Shown: positions 17,598 to 25,967 of the stretch, in pieces
Layout of the letters: every line of letters starts with the position of its first letter
Numbering within the stretch: position 1 is the first letter of the stretch
Source: Mycolicibacterium neoaurum VKM Ac-1815D
GTDB taxonomy: Bacteria > Actinomycetota > Actinomycetes > Mycobacteriales > Mycobacteriaceae
Direction: 5' to 3'
DNA: 64,000 bases
NCBI RefSeq assembly: GCF_000317305.3
Contig: NC_023036.2
Coordinates: 2,666,001 to 2,730,000, forward strand
The notes under the pieces: generated by a model
Told to the model about the DNA's origin: nothing
The model's input: the letters and a program-made list of their open reading frames with translations, nothing else
Database searches by the model: none
Program-made: the position numbers and the translations under genes

Positions 17598-19126
17598 ATG
17601 GGATCGGATGTGGTGGCCAGTCGGGAGTCGGTGCAGCATGCCCTCTCCGATCGCGCCGCGTCGGTCAAAGCGCTGTTGGATGCCGATTTCACGGTGTTCG
17701 ACACCGCCGAGCTGTTGGCGTTGCAGTCCGAACGCGACCAACGCGCCCGCGCCGATGCGGTCATCGATGCCCGCATCCAGGCCGCAATCATGCAGCGCAG
17801 CACCGCACACGAGATCGGCGCGAAATCCTGGGCCGATGTCCTGATCACCCGGATGCGCCTGTCGGCCCGCGAGGCCGCAACCCGGGTGCGCCGCGCCGAA
17901 CAACTGGCCCCCAGACGGTGCGTGACCGGGATCTTGCTCGATCCCGCGCTGCCGTTGTGCGCCCAGGCCTTGGCCGACGGCGACATCAACGAAGGCCACG
18001 TCACGGTGATCGCCGAAGCGGTGCGGATGGCCACCAAATACGTCGATGCCGCCCAGTGCGCACAGTTGGAGGCCATCTTGGTCCCCGTGGCCCGGGTCAG
18101 TGGCCCCGAGACCGTGCACCAGGCCGCGGTACGGGCGCTCTATGTCATGAATCAGGACGGTCTGGGCCCGGATATCGCCCGCCACACACGCGGCATCACC
18201 GTGGGCACGCAGGATCCTGACGGGTTGACCCGCATCACCGGCTGGGTCGATGCCGAACTGGCCGCCTACCTGGGCACGGTCAACGACACCTGGGCCCGCC
18301 CCGGAATCAACAACCCCGCCGACCCCCACTCACCGGCCAACCCCGAGACCACCGACCCGAAACAGCGCCGCCGCCGGGACCCGGTACGAAGACCCACGAC
18401 GCTGCCGCCGCGGCCGCGGCGTCCCCGGCACCGGCACTGCCACCGCTGACCGGGCCCGCCGGCCGCGACACCCGCAGCCCGGCCCAACGCCAACACGACG
18501 CGCTCAAAGCCGTCCTGCGCGACACCATCGCCTCCGGACGCCTCGGCCAACACAACGGCCTACCGGTCACCGTCGTGGTCTCCACCACCCTGCCCGAACT
18601 CGAAACCGCCGCCGGCATCGCGGTCACCGGCACCGGCACCCTCATGCCCATGGCTGACCTGATCCGCCTGGCCGAACACGCCCACCACTACCTGGTCGTC
18701 TACCGCCACCACACCGCCGAACCGCTCTACCTGGGCCGCACCAAACGCCTGGCCACCAAAGCCCAACGCCTACTGCTCCACCACCGCGACCGTGGCTGCA
18801 CCCGCCCCGGCTGCACCCGATGCGCCAACCACTGCCAAGCACATCACGCCCAACCCAGCTGGGCCCACGGCGGACACACCGACGCCCCCACCCTCGCACT
18901 GGGCTGCCCACCGGACAACCAACTCGCCGAACTGGGCTGGACCACCACCATCGACCCCACCACCGGCCGCGTCCACTGGCACCCACCACCACTACTGGAC
19001 ACCGGCGGCGACACCATCAACCACCACTTTCACCCCGAGGAACTCCTCGGGAAGTTCCTGGGCGAACAGGGCGACGCCGAACAACTACCAGACCGGGACG
19101 AACCGGATGGCGGCGATAGTGGCTGA
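17598..19126 (+). pseudogene. Frameshifted 13E12/DUF222-HNH endonuclease-like gene
   Basis: The 5' part (17598-18449) reads as a DUF222 domain (TAELLALQSERDQRARADA; NEGHVTVIAEAVR) and then runs into an abnormal Arg/Pro-rich stretch and a stop. The correct continuation is in another frame from about 18383 (GTKTHDAAAAAAASPAPAL), through VVVSTTLPELETAAGI, to a Cys/His HNH-like region (CTRPGCTRCANHCQAHH) ending at 19126. Joining the frames gives one roughly 509-residue protein of the mycobacterial 13E12 repeat family. One base appears lost in the GC-rich segment 18365-18385. This may be a real mutation or a sequencing error. The family is often multicopy and possibly mobile. Confidence 0.82.
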
Positions 19127-19292
19127 TCCCGATCCGTATGACGCGCAGCATTTCGATTCAGCGCGATCGGAAGTCGAACCAGCTTCGGCGAGGTGGCGCA
19201 ATAACACATCGCGTCACGATCGTGGCTGGTCCCTCGGGTACGACGGCGGCGTAATGGGTCCACTGCCGCTATCCGGGCTGCTCAGCGGTCGG

Positions 19293-19318
19293 GAACGTTC
19301 TCGGATCGGTTCTACGGT
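19293..19318 (+). promoter_or_regulatory. Leaderless promoter and possible operator of the GntR/ferredoxin/ABC operon
   Basis: TACGGT at 19313-19318 ends six bases before GTG 19325, ideal spacing for a leaderless mycobacterial transcript. The palindrome GAACGTTC at 19293-19300 lies 12 bases further upstream and is a candidate binding site for the GntR protein encoded by the first gene. Confidence 0.5.
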
Positions 19319-19324
19319 GATCGG

Positions 19325-20083
19325 GTGGCAGCCACAGATCCGACACCGATCCGCCGCGCGCGGGCCGATCAGGCCCGTCCGGTTGCCGATCTGTTGCGCC
19401 ATCAGATCCACGCCGGCGGTTATCCGGACAGCCTGCCCAGCGAAACCGAACTGGCGGCGGAATTCGCGGTCTCGCGCAACACCATCCGTGAGGCACTCGG
19501 CGTTCTCAAAGACGAGGGCCTCATCGATCGTGGCACCCGAGTGGGCACCCACGTCGCCGTGCGCAAACTCGACCACGGCCTCGATGCACTGGTCGGGCTG
19601 AAGGAGACTTTCAAGCACTACGGCGAGGTGCGCAACGAGGTCAGAGCCGTCCTCACCATGGCCGCCCCGCCCGCGGTGGCCCGCAAGCTCGAACTCGCCC
19701 CCGGCTCCGAAATCGTCTATATCGAACGGCTGCGCTACCTCGGCGACCTCCCGCTGTCGCTCGACCTCACCTACCTCGCACCCGATATCGGGGAACAGGT
19801 CATCACCCACCCGCTGGAGACCAATGATGTCTTCGCCCTCATCGAGCAGGTCAGCGGTCGGCAACTCGGCTCGGCCGCGCTCGCTCTGGAGGCCATCGCG
19901 GCCGACCCGCACTCCGCGGACACCCTGCAGGTACCCGACGGCGCAGCCCTGCTGATGCTGGAACGCCTCACCAGCCTCGACGACGGCCGTCCCGTCGACC
20001 TCGAATACATCCGCATGCGCGGCGACCGGATCACCATGCGCGGCAATCTCTCCCGAAAACAGCCCGGTAGGAGCTCAGAATGA
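19325..20083 (+). CDS. GntR-family regulator with UTRA effector domain
   Basis: A 252-residue HutC-type regulator. The winged helix (residues 15-80) contains LPSETELAAEFAVSRNTIREAL and the C-terminal UTRA ligand domain follows (APGSEIVYIERLRYLGDLPLSLDLTYL; MLERLTSLDDGRPVDLEYIRMRGDRI). It is the first gene of a six-gene unit and overlaps the ferredoxin start by four bases. GTG 19325 is supported by the -10 box TACGGT six bases upstream. The ligand is probably the compound imported by the downstream ABC system or a derivative. Confidence 0.9.
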   Translation: MAATDPTPIRRARADQARPVADLLRHQIHAGGYPDSLPSETELAAEFAVSRNTIREALGVLKDEGLIDRGTRVGTHVAVRKLDHGLDALVGLKETFKHYGEVRNEVRAVLTMAAPPAVARKLELAPGSEIVYIERLRYLGDLPLSLDLTYLAPDIGEQVITHPLETNDVFALIEQVSGRQLGSAALALEAIAADPHSADTLQVPDGAALLMLERLTSLDDGRPVDLEYIRMRGDRITMRGNLSRKQPGRSSE

Positions 20084-20307
20084 CCCTCGTGAACAACCGC
20101 GTCGACGTCCCGGTGACCATCGACGAATCGCTGTGTATCGAAGGCTGCACTCTCTGCGTCGAGATCTGCCCCCTGGACTCGCTGGCCATCAACCCGGAGA
20201 ACGGTAAGGCCTTCATGCACGTCGACGAATGCTGGTACTGCGGACCGTGCGCCGCACGCTGTCCCACCGGCGCGGTCACCGTCAACATGCCCTTCCTCAT
20301 CCGCTGA
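20080..20307 (+). CDS. Small two-[4Fe-4S] ferredoxin (AprB-like position)
   Basis: A 75-residue ferredoxin with two complete cluster motifs, CIEGCTLCVEICP (first) and CWYCGPCAARCP (second), so two [4Fe-4S] clusters are expected. It overlaps the regulator stop (ATGA) and lies in one operon with the flavoprotein at 23286. Ferredoxin plus FAD subunit recalls the beta and alpha subunits of APS reductase, although the usual AprB tail is absent. Inference: it delivers electrons to, or takes them from, the flavoprotein. Confidence 0.92.
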   Translation: MTLVNNRVDVPVTIDESLCIEGCTLCVEICPLDSLAINPENGKAFMHVDECWYCGPCAARCPTGAVTVNMPFLIR

Positions 20308-20348
20308 CACCAGCCCGTCGGCTCAGCCCCCACGAAAAAGGCCCCGTT

Positions 20349-21713
20349 GTGAAGAAACCCCTCGTTGCGCTGCTCGCTGCCCTGACCGCGACCGTCACCG
20401 CCTGCTCGCTGGACTCCAACAACTCCGCCGATGACGTCGTCGATGTCGTCATCGGCTACCAGTCCAAGACCATCAACACCGTGACCGCCGGAACCTTGCT
20501 GCGTGCCAAGGGATTCCTGGAACGGCGGTTGGCCGATGTGACCGCGGAGAACGGCACGAAATACAACGTCGTCTGGCAGGACTACGACACCGGCGCACCC
20601 ATCACCGCGCAGATGGTCGCCGAGAAGATCGACATCGGGTCGATGGGCGACTATCCGATGCTCATCAACGGATCCAAGACCCAATCCAACGAGCGCGCCC
20701 GTACCGATATCGTCTCGGTGACCGGCTACCACCCGAAGGGTGCGCTGAACATGGTCGTCGTCGACCCCGCTTCGCCGGCGCAGACGCTCACCGACCTGGC
20801 CGGCCAGAAGGTCTCGGCCAGCGTCGGTTCCGCCGGTCACGGCACCCTGGTGCGGGCGCTGGAGCGCGCCGGCCTGGACCCCAAGACCGGTGTCGACGTG
20901 CTCAACCAGCAACCGCAGGTCGGTGCCTCGGCACTGGAATCCGGTCAGGTTGACGGTCTTTCGCAGTTCGTCGCCTGGCCGGGGCTGCTGGTCTACCAGG
21001 ACAAGGCGCGGCTGCTGTACGACGGGGCCGAACTGGACTACCCGACGTTGCACGGCGTGGTGGTCCGCGAGGACTACGCCGCCCGCCATCCCGAAGTGCT
21101 CGACGCCTTCCTGCAATCCCAGCTCGACGCCACCGAGTTCCTGAACGCCGAACCGTTGGAAGCCAGCCGGATCGTCGCCGACGGCAGCGGGCTGCCGCAG
21201 GAAGTCGTCTACCTGTACAACGGACCCGGCGGCACGTCCTTCGACACCACGCTCAAACCATCACTGGTCGACGCACTCAAAGGTGATGTGCCGTACCTGA
21301 AGTCGATCGGCGACTTCGCCGAACTCGACGTCGCCGGTTTCGTCAACGATGGGCCGCTGCGCAAGGCGTTCACCGAACGCGGCCTGGACTACCAGGCGGC
21401 GCTGGACGCGAACAGCGCGCCCACCGGCGGTGAGCTGTGGCTGCAGGACTCCGACTCCACCCAGACCGTGGCCAACCCGACCGAACTGCTTCGCGCGGTA
21501 CGCGCCGCGGAGGCAGACGGTGCGACCGTGCGCGCGGCATATGTCCCCGATGCCGAGCTGGGCACGCGATGGTTCGCCGACAAGGCCGTCTGGGTCAAGG
21601 ATGGCCAGAGCTATCTCCCGTTCGGTACCCAGGCGGGCGCCCGCCGGCATATCGCCGCCCATCCTGGCGCGGCCGTCATCAGCTATCGCGAAGCTCTGGT
21701 GGGTGTGCAATGA
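20349..21713 (+). CDS. ABC transporter substrate-binding lipoprotein (SsuA/TauA/NMT1-like)
   Basis: A 454-residue extracytoplasmic binding protein. The N-terminus MKKPLVALLAALTATVTAC has a positive start, hydrophobic core and lipobox with Cys at residue 19, so it should be a membrane-anchored lipoprotein. The following domain resembles nitrate/sulfonate/taurine-binding proteins (VVIGYQSKTINTVTAGTLL; VAEKIDIGSMGDYPM; QKVSASVGSAGHGTLVRAL). GTG 20349 with AAAAGG upstream is chosen. It is longer than typical SsuA (about 320), with an extra C-terminal section of unknown role. The permease start overlaps its stop by four bases. Confidence 0.88.
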   Translation: MKKPLVALLAALTATVTACSLDSNNSADDVVDVVIGYQSKTINTVTAGTLLRAKGFLERRLADVTAENGTKYNVVWQDYDTGAPITAQMVAEKIDIGSMGDYPMLINGSKTQSNERARTDIVSVTGYHPKGALNMVVVDPASPAQTLTDLAGQKVSASVGSAGHGTLVRALERAGLDPKTGVDVLNQQPQVGASALESGQVDGLSQFVAWPGLLVYQDKARLLYDGAELDYPTLHGVVVREDYAARHPEVLDAFLQSQLDATEFLNAEPLEASRIVADGSGLPQEVVYLYNGPGGTSFDTTLKPSLVDALKGDVPYLKSIGDFAELDVAGFVNDGPLRKAFTERGLDYQAALDANSAPTGGELWLQDSDSTQTVANPTELLRAVRAAEADGATVRAAYVPDAELGTRWFADKAVWVKDGQSYLPFGTQAGARRHIAAHPGAAVISYREALVGVQ

Positions 21714-22552
21714 CCGCCGTGCTCGATCCGCCGACGACCGCGACACCGGTGACGACGAAACCGGTCACGCCGGGGGCGTGGCGACACCGACTGATCCGGC
21801 TGGCGTCGGTGCTGGCGGCCATCGGACTGTGGGAAGTACTGACTGCCAACGATATCCGGTTCTGGTTGCGGTTCGACACGCTGCCGACGGTGACCGAGAT
21901 CGGCGCCGCGCTGGCCGCCAGAGCCGGTACACAGGAGTACTGGTTGGACCTCGCGCAGTCACTGATCCGCATCCTCACCGGTTTCGGTCTGGCCGCGCTG
22001 CTCGGCGTCCTCACCGGCATCATGCTCGGCCGTTCCGTGCTGTTCGCCGATATTTTCGGCCCGCTCACCGAGCTGGTGCGGCCCGTCCCGGCCATCGCCG
22101 TGGTGCCCGTGGCGATCCTGCTGTTCCCCTCCGATGAGGCGGGGATCGTCTCGATCACCTTTCTGGCCGCCTACTTCCCGATCATGGTGAGCACCCGGCA
22201 CGCGGTGCGGGCGCTGCCGACCATCTGGGAAGACTCGGTGCGCACCCTCGGCGGCGGCCGCCTCGACGTGCTGCGCGAGGTGGTGCTGCCGGGAATCCTG
22301 CCTGGCCTTTTCGGTGGACTGTCGGTCGGTGTGGGGGTGGCCTGGATCTGCGTGATCTCGGCGGAGATGATCTCGGGGCGACTCGGTGTGGGCTACCGCA
22401 CCTGGCAGGCCTACACCGTGCTGGACTACCCGGGCGTCTTCGTCGGCATCATCACCATCGGGGTGCTCGGCTTCGGCACCGCCGCGGCCATCGAGCTGAT
22501 CGGCCGCCGAGCCACCCGCTGGTTGCCGCGCGGCGAGGAGACCAACCGATGA
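21710..22552 (+). CDS. ABC transporter permease (sulfonate/nitrate/taurine type)
   Basis: A 280-residue inner-membrane permease with about six hydrophobic segments and the EAA-like cytoplasmic loop TLGGGRLDVLREVVLPGILPG near residue 180. It is of the BPD transport system type that pairs with SsuA/TauA-like binding proteins. ATG 21710 overlaps the binding-protein stop, and its own stop overlaps the ATPase start. It forms one importer with its two neighbours. Confidence 0.9.
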   Translation: MTAVLDPPTTATPVTTKPVTPGAWRHRLIRLASVLAAIGLWEVLTANDIRFWLRFDTLPTVTEIGAALAARAGTQEYWLDLAQSLIRILTGFGLAALLGVLTGIMLGRSVLFADIFGPLTELVRPVPAIAVVPVAILLFPSDEAGIVSITFLAAYFPIMVSTRHAVRALPTIWEDSVRTLGGGRLDVLREVVLPGILPGLFGGLSVGVGVAWICVISAEMISGRLGVGYRTWQAYTVLDYPGVFVGIITIGVLGFGTAAAIELIGRRATRWLPRGEETNR

Positions 22553-23289
22553 GCACCGCCGTGGCCACCGGTATGGCGCTGGAGCTGCACGACGTCACCC
22601 TGTCCTACACCGGATCCCCGGTCCTGCGCGGGCTGGAGCTGACCGTGCGGCCCGGCGAGATCCTGGTGCTGACCGGGCCGTCGGGATGCGGCAAGTCGAC
22701 CGTGCTGCGGGCGCTCGCCGGTCTGCTGGCGCCTGACACCGGCCGGGTGCTCGCCGACGGCGAGCACGTCGTCGGCACCTCGCGGGACCGCGGAATGGTA
22801 TTCCAGGACAGCGCATTGCTGCCGTGGCGTACCGTCCGGTCCAATATCGAATTGGCGCTGAAACTTCGCGGCGTACCGAAGTCGGGCCGCCGTGAACGCG
22901 CCGAACGCTGGATCGAGGAGGTCAACCTCACCGGCTACGGCGCCTACCTGCCCAAGAGCCTGTCCGGCGGTATGCGCCAACGCGTGCAGCTGGCTCGCGG
23001 CCTGGCCGGCGCCCCGCGCGCGGTCATGATGGACGAGCCGTTCGGGGCGCTGGACGCGCAGACGCGCGCCGCCATGCAGCGCCTGTTGATCGACACCTGG
23101 CGGGCACACCCGACCACCATCGTCTTCGTCACCCACGATGTCGACGAGGCGCTCAAACTCGGCGACCGCGTCGCCGTGCTGGGCGGCGGCGGCCTGCGGC
23201 TGGTGCAGGAGGTACCCCGGCCTCGGACCGAGGGACCGGACCGAAGCGCGCAACGTAGCGAACTCATCGAAGCATTGGACAACTCATGA
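22549..23289 (+). CDS. ABC transporter ATPase (SsuB/TauB-like)
   Basis: A 246-residue nucleotide-binding subunit. Walker A GPSGCGKST is near residue 44, the Q-loop lies in MVFQDSALLPW, the signature LSGGMRQR near residue 141, Walker B VMMDEPFGALD near residue 161, and the H-loop in VFVTHDVDEAL. Four-base overlaps on both sides couple it to the permease and the flavoprotein. Confidence 0.93.
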   Translation: MSTAVATGMALELHDVTLSYTGSPVLRGLELTVRPGEILVLTGPSGCGKSTVLRALAGLLAPDTGRVLADGEHVVGTSRDRGMVFQDSALLPWRTVRSNIELALKLRGVPKSGRRERAERWIEEVNLTGYGAYLPKSLSGGMRQRVQLARGLAGAPRAVMMDEPFGALDAQTRAAMQRLLIDTWRAHPTTIVFVTHDVDEALKLGDRVAVLGGGGLRLVQEVPRPRTEGPDRSAQRSELIEALDNS

Positions 23290-25967
23290 TTCCCGATCTC
23301 GCCGATACGATCCGCCTCGACTGCGATGTGCTGGTGATCGGTGGCGGCACCGCGGGCACCATGGCGGCGCTGACCGCCGCCGAGAACGGCGCCGACGTGC
23401 TGCTCCTGGAGAAGGCCCATGTCCGGCACTCCGGTGCACTGGCGATGGGGATGGACGGGGTGAACAACGCCGTGATCCCCGGCAAGGCCGAACCCGAGGA
23501 TTACGTCGCCGAGATCACTCGGGCCAACGACGGAATCGTCAACCAGCGCACCATCTATCAGACCGCCACCCGCGGCTTTGCGATGGTGCAGCGGCTGGAA
23601 CGCTACGGCGTCAAGTTCGAGAAGGACGAGCACGGCGAATACGCGGTGCGCCAGGTGCATCGTTCCGGGTCGTACGTGCTGCCGATGCCCGAGGGCAAGG
23701 ACGTCAAGAAGGCGCTCTACCGGGTGATGCGGCAACGCTCGATGCGCGAGAAGATCCAGATCGAGAACCGGCTCATGCCGGTCCGGGTGCTGGTATCCGA
23801 TGGCAGAGCAGTCGGCGCGGCCGCGCTGAACACCCGCACCGGGGAGTTCGTCGCCGTCGCCGCCAAGGCCGTCATCCTGGCCACCGGACCCTGCGGCCGG
23901 CTCGGTCTGCCGGCCTCGGGGTACCTCTACGGCACCTACGAGAACCCCACCAACGCCGGGGACGGCTACTCGATGGCCTACCACGCCGGCGCCGAACTGT
24001 CCGGAATCGAGTGTTTCCAGGTCAATCCGCTGATCAAGGATTACAACGGCCCGGCCTGTGCGTATGTGGCCAACCCGTTCGGCGGGTACCAGGTCAACGC
24101 CGAGGGGGAGCGCTTCGTCGACTCCGACTACTGGTCGGGGCAGATGATGTCGGAGGTGCACAGCGAGATCGAATCGGCCCGCGGCCCCATCTACCTGAAG
24201 GTGTCACATCTGCCGGACGAGACGCTGACCGCACTGGAAAACATCCTGCACACCACCGAACGGCCCACCCGCGGCACGTTCCACGCCAACCGCGGCCACG
24301 ACTACCGCACCCACGATATCGAGATGCACATCTCCGAGATCGGCCTGTGCAGTGGACATTCCGCGTCCGGGGTGTGGGTCGACGAGCACGCCCGCACCAC
24401 CGTGCCCGGTCTGTACGCCGCCGGTGATCTGGCCTGCGTCCCGCACAATTACATGATCGGCGCGTTCGTCTACGGCGACCTGGCCGGTGAGCACGCAGCG
24501 GGCTCGCTGGCCGATGCGCCTGCGCCGGCGGAGCTGCCCGCCGATCAGCTCGCCGCTGCCCACGATCTGATCTATCAGCCGCTGCGTCAACCGGACGGCC
24601 CGCCGCAACCCCAGGTGGAGTACAAGCTGCGCCGATTCGTCAACGACTATGTGGCACCACCGAAGACGGCCGCGAAGCTGTCCATCGCGGTGCAGACCTT
24701 CGAGCGGATGCGCGAAGAGGTGGCCGGTATCGGGGCGCGGACCCCGCATGAGTTGATGCGTGCCGTCGAAGTGTCCTTCATCAGGGACTGCGCCGAGATG
24801 GCTGCCCGGTCATCGCTGACGCGTACCGAATCCCGTTGGGGTCTCTATCATGACCGTGCCGACGTGCCGATGCGCGACGATCAGGAGTGGGGCTTCCACC
24901 TGAATCTGCGCAAGAACGCCGCCGGGGAGATGGAGTTCCTGAAACGCCCGGTTGCGCCCTATCTGGTGCCGGTGCCCGGGCTGGACCATGTGCCGGGCAA
25001 GAGCCTCGACGCCCCGGCGGTCGCGGTCGATCAGCCGGAACTGTTCGGCGGCAAGGCGCCCGCTACCGTGGTGTCGCGGGTCGCCGAGCCCGCGGTGCAG
25101 CCACCGTCGCCGCGGATCGCCGCGGTGCTGGCGCTCGACGAACCGACACTGGTCGAGTTGTCGGACTACCTCGCCGATGCCGATCCCGGCGTGCGGCGCA
25201 CCGCGGTGGCGACGCTGGTGGAGAACCTGCCCGACGGGTACTGCCCGGCGCTGCTGGCCGCGCTTCGTGACGAGGACCGCGAGGTGCGCCTGCAGGCCGC
25301 CGACTCGGTACGTGAGCTCGTCGAGGTGCTACCCGATCCAGAAGGCATTGCCGGGCAGCTGAATTGCGATGACCCGGTGGTGCGCGCCGCCACGGTGTAC
25401 GTGCTGAGCTCTCGGCGCGCCGGCATCGCGGCCGACTACCGCCGAATGGTGACCGACGGTGATCAGCGGGTCCGCATCGAGGCGGTACGCGCGCTGGTCT
25501 CGGTGGACGATGTCGAGGGCGTGGCCGCCGCCGCCACCGATGACAGCCGAGAGGTGCGCATTGCCGTGGCCAACGCGCTGGCCACGCTCGCCGCCGGCGG
25601 TGACACCGTGCGCGCGCTGCTCGCCGACTGCGATCCGCTGGTCCGCGCCGCCGCGCTGGCCGCCCTCGGGGTGCTCGGCGACGCCGATGCCGATGTGCCC
25701 GTCATCGAGCGGGCGCTGTCCGAACCGGCCTGGCAGATCCGGGTCGGTGCGGCCCGGGCGTTGTCCGGGGTCTCGGCGCCGCTGGCGGTGCCGTCGCTGT
25801 CGCGGGCACTCACCGATACCCATCTGGATGTGCGCAAGGCCGCCGTGCTGAGCCTGACCAGGTGGGCGGGGTCGGAGACCGCGGCGCGGGAGGCACTGGG
25901 CCTGGCGCTCAAGGATGTCGACGCCGACGTGCGGGCGTATGCCCGCAGGGCGCTCGAACCCGCCTAG
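23286..25967 (+). CDS. FrdA/SdhA/AprA-like flavoprotein fused to C-terminal HEAT repeats
   Basis: An 893-residue fusion. Residues 1 to about 420 form a fumarate reductase/succinate dehydrogenase-type FAD domain (VLVIGGGTAGTMAAL; HSGALAMGMDGVNNA; VILATGPCGRLG; VPGLYAAGDLACVPH). About 430-600 is the helical C-terminal domain, including RTESRWGLYHDR. From about 608 to the end there are eight or nine HEAT-like units of the form DxxVRxxAxxAL (for example DREVRLQAADSVREL, DPLVRAAALAALGVL). HEAT repeats bind proteins. With the ferredoxin and ABC importer upstream, it is probably a redox enzyme acting on the imported compound; an AprA-like sulfur role is one possibility. Its TAG overlaps the convergent hydrolase stop. 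Confidence 0.9.
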   Translation: MIPDLADTIRLDCDVLVIGGGTAGTMAALTAAENGADVLLLEKAHVRHSGALAMGMDGVNNAVIPGKAEPEDYVAEITRANDGIVNQRTIYQTATRGFAMVQRLERYGVKFEKDEHGEYAVRQVHRSGSYVLPMPEGKDVKKALYRVMRQRSMREKIQIENRLMPVRVLVSDGRAVGAAALNTRTGEFVAVAAKAVILATGPCGRLGLPASGYLYGTYENPTNAGDGYSMAYHAGAELSGIECFQVNPLIKDYNGPACAYVANPFGGYQVNAEGERFVDSDYWSGQMMSEVHSEIESARGPIYLKVSHLPDETLTALENILHTTERPTRGTFHANRGHDYRTHDIEMHISEIGLCSGHSASGVWVDEHARTTVPGLYAAGDLACVPHNYMIGAFVYGDLAGEHAAGSLADAPAPAELPADQLAAAHDLIYQPLRQPDGPPQPQVEYKLRRFVNDYVAPPKTAAKLSIAVQTFERMREEVAGIGARTPHELMRAVEVSFIRDCAEMAARSSLTRTESRWGLYHDRADVPMRDDQEWGFHLNLRKNAAGEMEFLKRPVAPYLVPVPGLDHVPGKSLDAPAVAVDQPELFGGKAPATVVSRVAEPAVQPPSPRIAAVLALDEPTLVELSDYLADADPGVRRTAVATLVENLPDGYCPALLAALRDEDREVRLQAADSVRELVEVLPDPEGIAGQLNCDDPVVRAATVYVLSSRRAGIAADYRRMVTDGDQRVRIEAVRALVSVDDVEGVAAAATDDSREVRIAVANALATLAAGGDTVRALLADCDPLVRAAALAALGVLGDADADVPVIERALSEPAWQIRVGAARALSGVSAPLAVPSLSRALTDTHLDVRKAAVLSLTRWAGSETAAREALGLALKDVDADVRAYARRALEPA

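Noticed and set aside
18365..18385. Programmed ribosomal frameshift in the HNH gene
   Set aside because: No slippery heptamer or clear downstream pseudoknot was seen; a simple base loss in a GCC-rich run is more likely.
17598..19126. Insertion sequence or transposase at the HNH gene
   Set aside because: No terminal inverted repeats, target duplications or transposase motifs were found around it.
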